60,000 nucleotides of DNA from Diphasiastrum complanatum. Its lineage: Eukaryota; Streptophyta; Lycopodiopsida; Lycopodiales; Lycopodiaceae. The position numbers and the translations under genes are program-made. The stretch is taken from contig CM055102.1 of the NCBI GenBank assembly GCA_029204225.1, positions 27,694,922 to 27,754,921 of the forward strand, in the 5' to 3' direction. The stretch's first letter is position 1. The number at the start of each line of letters is the position of its first letter. The notes beneath the pieces are model-generated. The model did not search any database, was not told the origin of the DNA, and worked only from the letters and a program-made list of their open reading frames with translations. This document shows, piece by piece, positions 21,501-30,500 of this stretch.

Positions 21501-22537
21501 TTGGGAGGAAAAGAAGCGGCGTTGTACTGCACAGCTTGGTATAATTCATCCCTCCAAATATCGATTACTTCAACTTGTGACTGCCGGAACTCATAAGCTT
21601 CATCATAATCGATTGCACATATGTGACTTTCTGAGGACATTTCTTTCTCAGTGACGTCCTCCGCATTCTCTTCAAGATAGCCTGGATTCTCAGGACTACA
21701 TATCTCATCCTTTTCAACCACATCAAGCTTATCTCTTTCTCGTTCGTCAAAAGGTGCTAGTGACAGCTTCACAATTTCTCTTGCACGTGCATCTGAGCTT
21801 CGGAATTGATGTGGAAGAGATTGTAAAATTGCTTCAGAGTTTCCGGGTTTCGACGGTGATTCTACTTCAAAAGCGTTGATGTCCAATGGCATTTCTGCAT
21901 TAGTAAGGCAATTGCCTGGAATGAAGCCTCCCTGCACATTTGATAAGCTCACACACTGGTCGTCTGTCTTTATACAACAGCTTTCTTTCTCTTCAAAACT
22001 CAATGTCCCGCAAATTGGCACATCAGGATGACTGGAATTAACGGTGACATTTCGATTAGAGCTCTGACTGGAATATGGCTGCACACGAAAGCTTCTAATT
22101 GAAACATTAGCCATTTCTGAGTCCAAATTTGTATTTACGTTATGAGAACTAATATCTGATAATGGAGATGTCAACTGCTCCAAGAAAGATGAGCACGCCC
22201 CATCTTTAATCTCCCTGATTGGAATATATTGTGCATTACTGCCAGGAATTGTCATTGTTGCGTCAGTATTTAGTGTGCATTTGAAAGTTCCATCTGGCGC
22301 TCGTTCTGGTTCTCGAAGATGAACAGCACTGGTAGATCTGATCACGGTGTTACCAACCAATCCAGTTGAGACCAACGTATTAACCATCATTGAAACTGGC
22401 TTGAGCTGATGATCCACGTCCACTTCAGATGAAGCTTCATGGCTTGAAGAGGTCACAGCGCCACGTGTAACGAAGTCAAGCGAAGAATCTCGCTTCGAAC
22501 AATCAGAGCAATGCAATGTCTGAAGTGGTAGCTTCAT
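5809..22537 (-). CDS. ATX3/4/5-like: ATX3/4/5-like histone H3K4 methyltransferase, 5' part of gene (SET domain outside window)
   Basis: Spliced minus-strand gene. Supported exons, in transcript order, are 22537-20246, 20101-20046, 19853-19640, 17479-17351, 17159-17091, 16927-16859, 16438-16350, 15991-15899, 15314-15179, 6844-6739, 6570-6471, 6306-6182 and 5954-5809. I checked that every junction has AG/GT borders and matching phase. They give about 1208 codons: a long N-terminal region, PWWP, a C4HC3 PHD finger, a conserved HTGC-containing linker and an extended PHD (ePHD). This order, especially the HTGC linker before the ePHD, is that of plant ATX3/4/5, which methylate histone H3 lysine 4 in the nucleus through a C-terminal SET domain. 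The SET exons and the last ePHD cysteines were not found down to position 1 and should lie to the left. Arabidopsis members are about 1000 residues in total, so this protein is unusually long. Introns of 8.3 kb (15178-6845) and at least 5.8 kb carry transposons. Confidence 0.9.
6739..6844 (-). CDS. ATX3/4/5-like: ATX-like gene, exon 11: spacer between HTGC linker and ePHD
   Basis: This is a 106-bp exon with acceptor ctgcag and donor gtaaga, phase 0 in and phase 1 out. It encodes a segment whose end (RVKELAACLE, joined to KPYNAVQVNW in exon 12) aligns with the helix just before the ePHD in ATX3/4/5. It is poorly conserved otherwise, but phase and position fit. A 6.26-kb hAT element is inserted only 35-43 bp upstream of this acceptor. 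Confidence 0.8.
6880..6887. repeat. 8-bp target-site duplication, left, of hAT copy 2
   Basis: GTTGAGAG is repeated exactly at 13144-13151. Confidence 0.93.
6888..6990. repeat. Palindrome-rich left terminus of hAT copy 2
   Basis: Seven GGTACC hexamers lie in 88 bp, arranged as near-palindromic pairs such as GGTACCGCCGGTACC, then an A/T-rich block. The matching right terminus is 13059-13143, with the perfect palindrome GGTACCGCGGTACC at 13077-13090. The pattern matches copy 1 although the exact order of words differs. Confidence 0.85.
7139..7316 (+). repeat. Subterminal tandem repeats of hAT copy 2
   Basis: Units begin GCACATGG at about 7138, 7224 and 7309 (periods 86 and 85), with the shared inner words GAGCAGACC and CCAATGGGAGACC. 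They sit upstream of the small ORF exactly as in copy 1. Confidence 0.8.
7357..7363 (+). promoter_or_regulatory. Candidate TATA-like box for the small ORF of hAT copy 2
   Basis: ATAAATA lies within the block conserved with copy 1 (7348-7372), 178 bp before the ATG at 7535. Confidence 0.4.
7535..7900 (+). CDS. Small charged protein encoded by hAT copy 2
   Basis: This 121-residue ORF is homologous along its whole length to the copy 1 ORF at 1476. It carries an RIPLKPE insertion after MAE, the same basic/acidic helix, a proline linker, the invariant ELDLDEQIGMNFTRRQL block and the alanine/arginine-rich second helix ending in an acidic tail. The frame is open upstream to 7493, so translation could start earlier, but the ATG at 7535 is the one shared with copy 1. 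The protein has neither signal peptide nor membrane segment, is strongly charged, and may be coiled coil. It is unlike the ORF2 Myb proteins of PIF/Harbinger elements that I know of. Function unknown; an accessory role in transposition or element regulation is inference. Confidence 0.62.
   Translation: MAERIPLKPEGEARRKLEEDIRRHNERHRKQEADIREMLRQTRQRNPEPEPPAPAVGPVPAVELDLDEQIGMNFTRRQLIMVRERAARRRANQEAARANREAEQERQNNAPDEGEESVEDQ
7901..8423. other. Non-coding spacer between the convergent genes of hAT copy 2
   Basis: This A/T-rich interval lies between the small ORF stop and the transposase stop. It probably holds both 3' ends. Its start (GTCTAGCCGTATGTGGC) is shared with copy 1. Confidence 0.5.
8424..12739 (-). 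pseudogene. hAT transposase gene of copy 2 with BED, DUF659, hAT-C and a long AT-hook extension
   Basis: Start ATG 12739, then a BED-like finger (VRCRYCLVEF ... LKGHLL). A 2-nt deletion near 12490 breaks the frame relative to copy 1. A proline-rich linker follows, with TAG at 12184. The DUF659 core (about 11800-11100) contains IMSDGWTD, VTDNATNC and HTPCAAHDIDLL, as expected for the RNase H-like hAT catalytic fold. TAG at 11023 interrupts GD-FWRDAQ. Exons continue from about 11020-10867 and 10759-10407 to a C-terminal part with CERNWSTW (about 10285). An intron with gtgata and ttgcag borders leads to an acidic/charged extension (10057 on), a proline-rich part and two AT-hooks (KRPGRPKG and RRGRPRR, about 8740-8650). 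A 9-C run near 9682 shifts the frame; further TAGs at 9346 and 8853. Not functional as read. Confidence 0.85.
13144..13151. repeat. 8-bp target-site duplication, right, of hAT copy 2
   Basis: GTTGAGAG, identical to 6880-6887. Confidence 0.93.
13152..13930. other. Intron sequence between hAT copy 2 and the gypsy fragment
   Basis: No exon recognised. A 10-nt inverted repeat, CAGCAGCCAG and CTGGCTGCTG (13730-13775), and a short CT run at 13792-13806 are visible. The sequence just before 13931 may be flanking retroelement sequence, since the pol frame opens there after a stop. Confidence 0.4.
13931..14750 (+). mobile_element. Ty3/gypsy pol fragment: protease and start of reverse transcriptase
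   Basis: One frame is open from 13931 to the stop at 14759. It encodes a retropepsin with active site VDTGSTH, flap region and ILGADWF strand, then a linker and the opening of a reverse transcriptase (a PPFRMSIVE-like motif and GLIVPSHSPFW). The frame ends exactly where RT motif 1 should continue, at the first base of a 45-bp repeat (14748). There are no LTRs, integrase or RNase H. It is a short, still open fragment inserted in antisense to the ATX-like gene, in the intron between exons 10 and 11. Confidence 0.82.
14748..14977 (+). repeat. Pair of about 45-bp direct repeats, tRNA-like start
   Basis: The phrase beginning GGATAAGTGGTTAAGG at 14748 recurs at 14932 with few changes over about 45 bp. 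The spacing is 184 bp and the sequence between the two is unrelated. The words resemble the A-box half of a tRNA(Leu/Ser)-type promoter (GTGGTTAAGG), so a SINE origin is possible, but I found no clear B-box. The first copy marks the end of the gypsy fragment. Confidence 0.5.
15179..15991 (-). CDS. ATX3/4/5-like: ATX-like gene, exons 9-10: linker with HTGC motif
   Basis: Exon 9 (15991-15899) encodes an IPERLAVFCSGMQGDYLPKYH segment matching the ATX pattern in which a conserved V-x-C-x-G-x-x-G-x-Y strand follows the PHD. Exon 10 (15314-15179) encodes a C-x-C-x2-C cluster, then WEKHTGCRKKKWKESIKV. This is the hallmark HTG-C/S-x-x-K-x-W motif that separates ATX3/4/5 from ATX1/2. Phases 2-2 and 2-0 match on both sides. 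Exon 10 ends tca tgg|gtaaga in phase 0 and joins exon 11 at 6844 across an 8.3-kb intron. Confidence 0.9.
16350..17479 (-). CDS. ATX3/4/5-like: ATX-like gene, exons 5-8 (counting the doubtful exon 4): PHD finger
   Basis: The four exons are 17479-17351 (43 codons), 17159-17091 (23 codons), 16927-16859 (23 codons) and 16438-16350 (89 bp, ends in phase 2). The first carries two cysteine pairs (CIGCG and CQHC) like the short knuckle before the PHD in ATX3/4/5. The rest give a C4HC3 PHD: YCGVCKK, then VQCDNCKLWIHAECD, then YTCPDCKRL. The spacing C-x2-C, C-x2-C, H-x2-C, C-x2-C is complete, so the finger should fold. PHD fingers of this class read histone H3 tails. The donor after the first of these exons is a weak gtcttt; all others are gtaagt-like. 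Confidence 0.9.
17628..17816 (-). CDS. Possible extra exon of the ATX-like gene, out of phase with its neighbours
   Basis: This is a 189-bp segment bounded by ctactag and gtatgt splice-like sites. One frame is fully open and very protein-like, with residues such as PKPYGLIPMDQG and a stretch NFDERICSKMNELLSLTLGKP. Read in that frame it enters and leaves in phase 1. The flanking exons 3 and 5 end and start in phase 0 and join perfectly without it. If it were spliced between them it would be read in another frame and hit a stop within about 20 codons. It may be a disused ancestral exon, an exon with undetected neighbours, a poison exon, or a place with an assembly error. I do not recognise a domain. 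Confidence 0.4.
17939..18641 (+). mobile_element. 5' LTR with primer binding site of an LTR retroelement (no intact body found)
   Basis: The segment starts TGTTGGGCCC and ends AATTCCAACA, so TGTTGG/CCAACA are inverted ends. It is followed without gap by TGGTACATGAAGCC, which fits a tRNA(Met)-type primer binding site. TATAAATAGGCG at about 18410-18421 is a convincing LTR promoter. Length 703 bp. Internal sequence follows from 18642 but no gag or pol could be recognised, and no second LTR was seen, so the element is truncated. It lies in the intron between ATX-like exons 3 and 5, in antisense to the gene. Confidence 0.6.
18410..18421 (+). promoter_or_regulatory. TATA box of the LTR at 17939-18641
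   Basis: TATAAATAGGCG, followed by GA-rich sequence that could be the R region. It could start transcripts antisense to the ATX-like gene. Confidence 0.45.
18642..19639. other. Intron sequence after the LTR
   Basis: It contains a run of about 15 C at 18970-18984 and a CT-rich stretch at about 19450-19480. No ATX exon with suitable phase was found to connect the doubtful segment 17816-17628 to exon 3. Confidence 0.45.
19640..20101 (-). CDS. ATX3/4/5-like: ATX-like gene, exons 2 and 3: end of PWWP
   Basis: Exon 2 is 20101-20046 (56 bp) with acceptor tttgcag and donor gtaagt. It encodes the DYAWVRQG strand and the FPFIDYLE helix typical of ATX PWWP domains. Exon 3 is 19853-19640 (214 bp) with acceptor gctag and donor gtatgt. 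The split codon aa|g restores lysine. Exon 3 has the SRPSDFLFAIEEA helix that follows the PWWP in ATX3/4/5, then a low-complexity tail rich in S, P and G. It ends in phase 0, which matches the start of the exon at 17479 exactly. Confidence 0.87.
20246..22537 (-). CDS. ATX3/4/5-like: ATX-like gene, exon 1: long N-terminal region and first half of PWWP
   Basis: This exon has 764 codons in one open frame and ends at donor cgg|gtaaag in phase 0. The chosen ATG at 22537 is preceded in frame by a TAA seven codons upstream, so within this exon it is the first possible start; an additional upstream exon cannot be excluded. Residues 1 to about 700 are serine/lysine/glutamate rich with no recognisable domain and look disordered. 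Residues from about 705 form the start of a PWWP domain: a GDIVWAK beta strand, the DPCWPAK core equivalent to the P-W-W-P signature, and a strand LCVMFYG. PWWP domains bind methylated histone tails and DNA. The domain continues into the next two exons. Confidence 0.88.
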
Positions 22538-24290
22538 TGAGACACAGGCATTTAGTTCTTAACAAAATTCCGTGGCATGATTCCTATTGACTTCTTATCA
22601 CGTTGCGTGCATCTGTTTGCACATATAGTCGTTAAGGAGATATGGAGGCCAACTCTTATGCAGTACAAACAAAGCTTACGGGGTGAATTATCAGCAATTT
22701 ATATGGACCCTTGTGATATGCTTGATTGAAGAAATGACCAGGTCTGTTTGAGATATTACCAGCTCCAACAATGCACCTCCATTGTTCCATTATGAAATTA
22801 CTTCTAGTGAAAGACCTCAGGTCGCTAGCACGCAATTCATCGTTAATTCCAACTCATTCGAAATCTTCGCTTGCTATCAAATTGAATGTACGAGGATAGT
22901 AAGTCTGGCGGTTGGTGGAAGCACCAAAAAGAGATTGCAGCTCGATTGCTCTCGTCTACATGGAGTGATAGAAAAGGCCTTTTGCTAGCTGGTACTGGTT
23001 CCCGAGGGATATTTGCTCTATAAACATAAGCTACGCAAGTTTTCCTGCTCGTGGATTGCCGCATCCCTGATGTGACGTTCTTTGAGGTGACAGCTGAAAC
23101 TGAGATGGTTTTTTCCACTATATCTGTTTATTGACAAAAGAGAAGCTTATCAATCTTGCAGCCTACATAAGGGACTTCTTAAAATCCTGACGTAATAAGT
23201 TCGTAGTGCATTTTCGCGGCTTTATTTCAAAGTTTCGCGCTGGCCGTAGAGGAACTGATATAGAAGTAAAATGAGGAGAAACGGCAGAGCAATGAAGTAT
23301 TTACAAACTTAACCTCGCAAAAAATGGTGATTGTACTAGAGCTTATGGCAGTTGTTGAACATGGTGCAAGAAAAGATGTAAGAGAAGATTATAACACTAC
23401 AAATACCTCCTATAAACTCCGTAATCATGCAAGAATCCAACATAAAACCAGATAAAAGGCACGCAAATAATAATCCTTATCCCTTGTACAAATGGTACAA
23501 GTCGCACATACCCGTGCGGTTCCGTGGCCGGATCAAACGCGCAATGACGGAAGATCAAGAAAGCATTCAAAGCGCCGAGCAAATAAAAGAATAAGATGAC
23601 AGCACAAGACGAATTCATGAACAGTAACCAAATATCATGTTCTTCTAACGAGGCGCAAAATCATAACATCCCGAGGGATGACGATGTTTAGGAAAAAACT
23701 AAGAATTCAAAACAAAAACGAGAGCAACGAACCTTTCAAACCGCAAAAGCGCGAAGCATAGACAGCAATGGAGTAAGATCAAAGAAGTGGATCGTGAAGA
23801 AATGGCACCGGCGCATCGATCCTTCCTTTTGCTCGCCCTTGCTTTTTCTCCTCGCCTTCGTCTTCGTCTTCGTCTGCGTCTCCGCTTTCTTTCTCTGCCC
23901 CCGTCTTTGGAACGAGGGCGAGGCGAGGAGGGCGAAGGGAAAGCCCTTCCCTCATACTCCTTCCACACGCAACCCTCAACCACAACCTATTTAGCCCCCG
24001 CCAATGCCTAAGCGCCACGCTGGACTAGACTCAGCCACGTCATTGCCTCGTCATACACCACATGAAAAATGCTGGACTTCTCAACCAATCAGAAGCTGCC
24101 ACGCGTTGCATGTTTCCGTAGTTGCAACAAAAATTTTAACTCCTTCCCTGATAATTGGCCCCCTTCCTAACCCAACCAAAAAGATATATCTGCTCAAAGA
24201 GACCAAAGACTAGCTTAGCTATAAGACTTGTTTGGCCTTTTTCATCTTTGTGTCGCGGTAAGTGAAAACATGAAACTGACTCTCTGAAAT
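22538..24290 (-). other. 5' flank of the ATX-like gene
   Basis: On the minus strand this region lies upstream of the ATG. It includes a purine-rich stretch at 23830-23950 (on the plus strand, repeated CTTCGTCTTCGTC words), which is common in plant 5' UTRs, and no convincing TATA box. Several open frames here (for example 23787-24011 plus) arise from the low-complexity repeat and have no domain. The transcription start cannot be placed. Confidence 0.4.
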
Positions 24291-24412
24291 CAAGGCTATT
24301 AGGTGTTGATGGACCAATGCAAATTATCTGGACCTTTTGAAGTCTTGCCAAGTCGATCAAGGCTATTAGGACCAATGCAACTAGTTGGCCCATCTGAAGT
24401 TTTGCCAAGTCG
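24291..24412. repeat. Imperfect tandem duplication, about 60-65 bp unit
   Basis: Two units start CAAGGCTATTAGG (24291 and 24358) and end TTGCCAAGTCG; they differ by a short indel and substitutions. Confidence 0.7.
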
Positions 24413-24973
24413 TTGGCCCGTCTTTTTTTAGTTGCCCTAGCAGCTCAACTTGATGAGCAATGAGGCTAGGCCCAAAAATTGGATACGGTTTTTCCTATAT
24501 GGCTATAAATTTGGCCACCTCAATTGCCACGTGGTGGCAACTGAAATGTAATGTAAAAGAGGGCCAGGAGAGCTATTTTTAAATGTATGGACCAATGACA
24601 CATGTCGCCATGATGACCAATGAACTTGATGGGCAACTATTCACAACAGAGGAGAGTGTGATATCATCTTCGAGCCCCCATTAATCTCTGATCTTATTCC
24701 CATTTTGGGTGGTTTCAATTACTACTCCTAGAAACGTTAATTTACTCGTAGACAATGAAATTTAGCCATCATACATTATATTACAAACCATTAAAATATA
24801 TGTCCTTATATGTTCAAGGGCAAGGATAAGGGAGGGAATGGCACCATCTCAAGCCCCATGGAATAGGCCCTTGAACTTCTCTTCATCCAAGATTTATGAG
24901 AGAGGGTGGCACCATCCTTGAGCCCCTTGATCATGCTCTTGATCTCTCTTCTTTTGCATATTTCTCCCATTTT

Positions 24974-25136
24974 GGGTCATTTTAAATCATACCTCTTGAT
25001 AACTACAATTGCAAGTGCAGTTATTAGGGAACATCAACATTGTCAAGACTAAGTTGGGTGATTTTAGATCATAGCTCTTGATAACTTCAATTACAAGTGC
25101 ATTTATTAGGGAACATCAATGTTGTCAAGAGTGAGT
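24974..25136. repeat. Tandem duplication, 82-bp unit
   Basis: Two units, at 24974 and 25056, share TTATTAGGGAACATCAA and the CTCTTGATAACT phrase with about a dozen differences. No coding potential. Confidence 0.8.
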
Positions 25137-26371
25137 CGAGTTGCACTTACCATGGCCTTTTTGAAGGTGAGAGCCTCTTGATTCATCATACTCTCACCCT
25201 TCCCTACATTGAGTAGACTCACCATTGTGCTTGGTCTACACAAAGGACCTAGTCCTTGCTTGTGATTGGCCCAATGGTCATGAGTTGAGATTGGCAACTT
25301 AACTTCTCATGGAATGGGATCAAATTTTCAAAAAATGTTAAATTTGCCCTTGCATTGTAGAGAGGACTACCACCTCAGATGCGACATGGTGGCAACTTAA
25401 GAGTACCATCAACAAGGGGCCTTTTGTTTTTCGATGAATAGAATAGTGCACCCAAGCATTATGCCTCAATGACATGCAAACTTGCAATCCAATGTGAAAC
25501 GGGCCTTAGTTGTTGAGATATGAGCAATTATTGTAGAAGAAGCGCGATGTTGGGCTCCCTTGCATACAAAACTAGAGCTATGAAATTTTATTAGCAACAT
25601 GAACTTACTACTTATACAAGAACTCTCACATCCAAAATTGGAACACCTTGGATGTGAAACACAATGTTGTTCAAAGTTAACTCATCTAAATTAGATTAAA
25701 GGCCATGGCTTTGTCATACCATTTCCATTGAGAGAATCTTACATGTATCTCTACCACAATCATCACCCAAGAAGAGCACTAGTACTATGTGGAATGTGAA
25801 CATACCAACAATAATATTGGAGATGAAGTGTGAAGAATGTTGAGGACTTTACACCAAGATTCCAATAAACCTTCAATGTAGATACATGCATGGCTATTCG
25901 CAAACTCATCAAGTAAATATCTTTTCTCAACTCGAATATTATTAAAGTTACCATAGATGTTAAATAACCTATACATTTGATAAGCTCCTTCATTTTTATC
26001 CCGGTGATCTTAGTTCAAACTCATGGTGGACTTATTGCTGAGACATGTGTGTAACACATGTAAATAGGCTCAATTATTATGTAGCATCAAATTGACATTC
26101 AACTATTTATCTTTTTTCTAGATATATTGTTTATACTAACAATATTCCTTATGGCTTGAATAGAAAGAATCAAGTGTTACATGCATCCTTCTTCAAAGAC
26201 GAATGACTAAACAAAAGATATAAGTTATGGACTATGTCATTCTTACAAATAAATGGAATTGAGTGGAAACCATCTTGATATCTATCATGTTAAGCTTATA
26301 ATTTATTGATAACATTTCACATTATCTATTATGAAAAAGCATTAAACACTTATAAGAATGATGAAAACCTT
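25137..26371. other. Intergenic A/T-rich sequence
   Basis: No gene, RNA or defined repeat could be supported here. Open frames are short and lack domains. Confidence 0.4.
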
Positions 26372-26376
26372 TTAAC

Positions 26377-27488
26377 TGAAGAAACAAAACGTTTCAATTG
26401 CCAAAGCTTTGCTAGCTTTCCACCCTGATTTTGACACAGAAGACACACGAAGCAAAAATGTTCGCGAACAATTTCGCGACACACGACACGAAATTGTTTC
26501 GCGACACAAAATCATTCGTGCTCCACAAAGACCAAGAAGATCAACCAAGTACCATGGGGTACAGGCATTTGATCTGATATTGTGACATTAGTAGAAGTAC
26601 TTTAGGACGTGGCTAATCTGCCACTCTTGTAATCCATGGTTAGTTATAGATGTCTAATCTTTCTGATCAGGGAAGTTACACGACGCGACACGAAAAAGTT
26701 CGCGAACTATATACTTTCTGTTTGATGCATAAAACAATAAGACGAAAATATACAGAATACATGTCCGCATGTGAGCGAGACAATTTTGCAAGAGGATCAG
26801 CAGATCTAGAAGTCCGCTAGTAAGCGAGACACTATTCGTGAGAGAATTGTATTTCTCTCACGCCAATGCATTGTGTGGATTTGTCACATAGTGCTTGAAA
26901 TCAGAAGATCAATAGATAATATTGTAGCTGTTATGCGCATATTATTCTGAATAATTGTATGATCTCGAATGAATATTTTTTTGCTACTATTCGTGTATCT
27001 CATTTACTTGTTTATTCAACTCCGCACATTGGTTTAATTTTGTTGAATGTTATATTAATCTATAACGTAGATCAACAGTGTCTATCTACATTCTGGAGGA
27101 TTGTAGGAATGATATAGCCGGCAATGACCAGCAATCATATCTGAATTTCACACGAACTGATTTTGTTTGAGATTGTTTTTTCGCTTTGAGTTTCGTTTTG
27201 TTTCGCTTCGCGATCACTTGGCTTTCAACATAAATCAATTTTAGAGCTCATTAAAGTTTCGTTTCGTTTTGTCTAGTTTCGTTTCATTTCATGACAGAGC
27301 CTGATTGATCTTTTCGCGAATTGTTCTCGTTTCGTTATAGAGCTTGATTGATCTTTTTGCGAATTATTCTCGAGCATAAATTATTCGTGATCAGAACAGT
27401 TTCACAAATAATTTCGCGAATCGTTCGAGAGACTCCCATCAGTTTGTCACCAGAATTTTACTGAAATTTCAATTTGCACTTTCCATCA
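26377..27488 (+). repeat. 5' LTR of the copia element
   Basis: Starts TGAAGAAACAAAACG and ends TTTCCATCA. It carries many TTCGCGAA-type palindromic words near both ends (26455-26530 and 27310-27440) and GTTTC repeats. It differs from the 3' LTR by many transitions and by indels in the GTTTC region. Confidence 0.9.
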
Positions 27489-27489
27489 G

Positions 27490-27501
27490 TGGTATCAGAG
27501 C
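27490..27501 (+). other. Primer binding site of the copia element
   Basis: TGGTATCAGAGC, complementary to the 3' end of plant initiator tRNA-Met, one base after the LTR. Confidence 0.88.
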
Positions 27502-27596
27502 ATGTCATGGTATGACATAGCCGAAAAGCTATCAGATCCAGGAGGCTAAGCATTCAAACAAAGAACCATTAACAAGTGAGAACACAATTCACAACA

Positions 27597-30500
27597 ATGG
27601 CTTCAATAAGCAGCATACAATCCAAGATTCGTACAGTCCTTGATTCATCAGGATCTAACTTCCTAGCATGGAAGGTTAAGACCTCGCTAATACTAAAGGG
27701 AGAAGGATTATTCCCCTGGGTAGATAGCACCGAGAAGATGCCTACAACAATAGGCAAGTCTTGACCTGGCTACACTCTCTAAAGCAAAAGAGATGTGGGA
27801 TACGTACTCACAAGATTTCAGATGAAATCACGCAGTCAGATAATGATGCTTGAAGATCAGCTGACAAACCTGCAGTGGGATGGTAAAGACCTCACTACCT
27901 TTACTAGGAAGATGAAAGATCTATTTCTTTTACTACACAATTCTGGAGCAGAAAATGCAGTATCGTCAGAGAAGCAGCTCACTTATCTGTTGAGAGCCTT
28001 ACCAAGATCCTTCCAGACAACCAAAACGCTGCTAGCAAAGGATCCCACAATGACACTTGAAAATGACACTTGAAAAGGCAATTGTCGAGATTCGAGAAGA
28101 AGTCGAGGCTTGAGAGCACCTTGATCACACAAGAGGTAATCCTTGATACAGGAGTTATCTCACACTTCGTTACATCAAGACGAATCATGTCTGATTTTTG
28201 AAGTGCAGATCCATCAAGATTTATCATTCTTGGAGATGGATCAAAACATCAAGTGAATGGTATTGGTTCATTGTGGCTCAACACAAACGACAGAGACAGA
28301 TGACTCGAAGATGTTTTGTTCGTGTCTACACTGCAGCAGGACTTGCTATCAGTGGCAAGAATAGCTGATGCAGAGATGCGTGTAACGTTCTCAGACGAAG
28401 CATGCAACGTTGTTGATGCAAGTACTAGTACACTGATCACTCAAGGTAGAAGAAAAGACAACTTGTATCATTTGAAGGTGTGCCTACCTGCAGATCAAGT
28501 GCATCAGACTCATGATGATTCGCCATATACTCTATGGCACAGGAGACTATGCCATATGAATTCAATGGCACTATATCAAGCAAGCCATCATGGAGCAATC
28601 ATAGGAGTTAGCATCTCGAATGCAACCAGTTCGATGACCTGTGATGCATGTTTGAAGGGTAAGATGTCACGTACTCCTTTTGTCAAGGACTCTTGCAGAA
28701 CGACCAAGATTCTAGAGTTAGTGCATTCTGACATCTGTGGACCTTTCAACGTGATCTCAGTAGGAGGCTCAAATTATTATATTACCTTTATTGATGATTA
28801 CAATAAGTTTGCCAGAGTCTAATTTATTCACAATAAATCAGAAGCATTTGACAAATTCACAAAGTATGTGAATTTGACAGAAAGATGCACAGGAAGTAAG
28901 GTGAAGCAGATCAAAACAAATTGAGGTGGAGAATACATCTCAAATTGATTCAATGACTTCTGCAATGATCGTGGAATCATTCACAAAAGAACTGCATCTT
29001 ACACACCACAGCACAACGGTGTTGCAAAAAGAAAGAACAAGACTCTAATGGAAGCTGCTAGATGCATGATGGCCTATTCGAAGGCTCCAAGAGTGTTGTG
29101 GGTTGAAGTAGTAGCTATAGCTACTTACATTCAGAACAGGACAAGAAAATCCGGTGTTCCTCACACGACACCACGCGAATTATGGTGGGGTAGAAAACCC
29201 AATCTGACTCACATCCGAATCTTTGGTTGTGCAGCTTATGCACATGTTCCTGATAAGCTTCAAAAGAAGCTTGATGAGAAAGCAAAACAAAGATATCTTG
29301 TAGGATATGACAATAATTTGTCATACTACAGAGTCCATATGCCAGAGACAAACACAGTGAAGACAGTCAGAGATGTCTGATTTGATGAGAGCAGAACGAT
29401 GGTCAACGATGATCCTGTCAGTTATGAAGTCCTTGGAAGACAGTACTATGATCTACCAACTGTGATAGAGGGAGCAGAGGATGAATACTCAGACATAGCA
29501 TCTCATTCGAGTGATGAATCAGACGAAGAAAGATTCGCAAGACAGCCTACTGCTGCAATACTTGTGATCCAAAATGGTTCCGGACCTAGCAGAGCAGATA
29601 AAGACAAGAGCTTTGTAGTTCCAGGAGGATCTCCTAGAAGGTCGACAAGAGAACGAAGAGCGCCAACAAGATTTGTGCCAGGCAGCTCAGCTTCTATGTC
29701 AGAAGAGTTTTGTGGATTTAGTGGTGAACCACAAACATTTGAGAGAGCAATTGAATGTCCAGAGAAGGACAAATGGATCCAAGCCATGAATGAGAAAATG
29801 GAATCCATGAAAAAGAACCAGGTATGGACGTTGCATCCATTACCAGATAAGCAAAAGACTGTAAAATGCAAGTGGGTATACAAGCTGAAGTATGGATTGG
29901 ATGGAGAAATCTCAAAGTATAAAGCAAGACTTGTAGTGAAGGGATTTTCTCATAGATATGGTATTGACTATGCTGAGACCTTCTCTCTTGTCGTGAAACA
30001 TTTGTCCCAACGTAAACTGTTTGCATATGCAGCTGCTTATAATCTCAAGATTCACATCGTGGACGAGAAGACAACTTTTTTGCATGGTGAGCTAGACGAA
30101 GAAGTCTACATGGATCAACCCCTAGGCTATATCTCGAATTCACTTCCTACTTATGCATGCAAAATGCATAGGAGTATCTACGGTCTGAAGCAGTCAACGC
30201 AACAAAGGTATAAGAAGAAAGGTCAAGCCCTGAAATCCTTAGGATTCAAGCCACTAGTGGCTGATTCCAATGTTTATATAAAAATTACAGATGGGAAGAT
30301 CATCATTGCAGCTGTGTATGTGGACGACACTCTGATACTGTGCAAGAGTGAGGTGCTTATTGCTGAGGTGAAGTATGATATCTCGAAACATTTCGAGATT
30401 GCAAACCTGGGAGAAGCCAGTTGTTATCTTGGCTTACAGATTGATAGATACTATGAGGGAGGTAGATTGTACCTTCATCAGTCCAGATATACCCAGAAAA

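Noticed and set aside
23787-24011. Arginine/serine-rich ORFs on both strands in the ATX 5' flank
   Set aside because: Produced by a CTTCGTC trinucleotide-like repeat, as expected of a 5' UTR.
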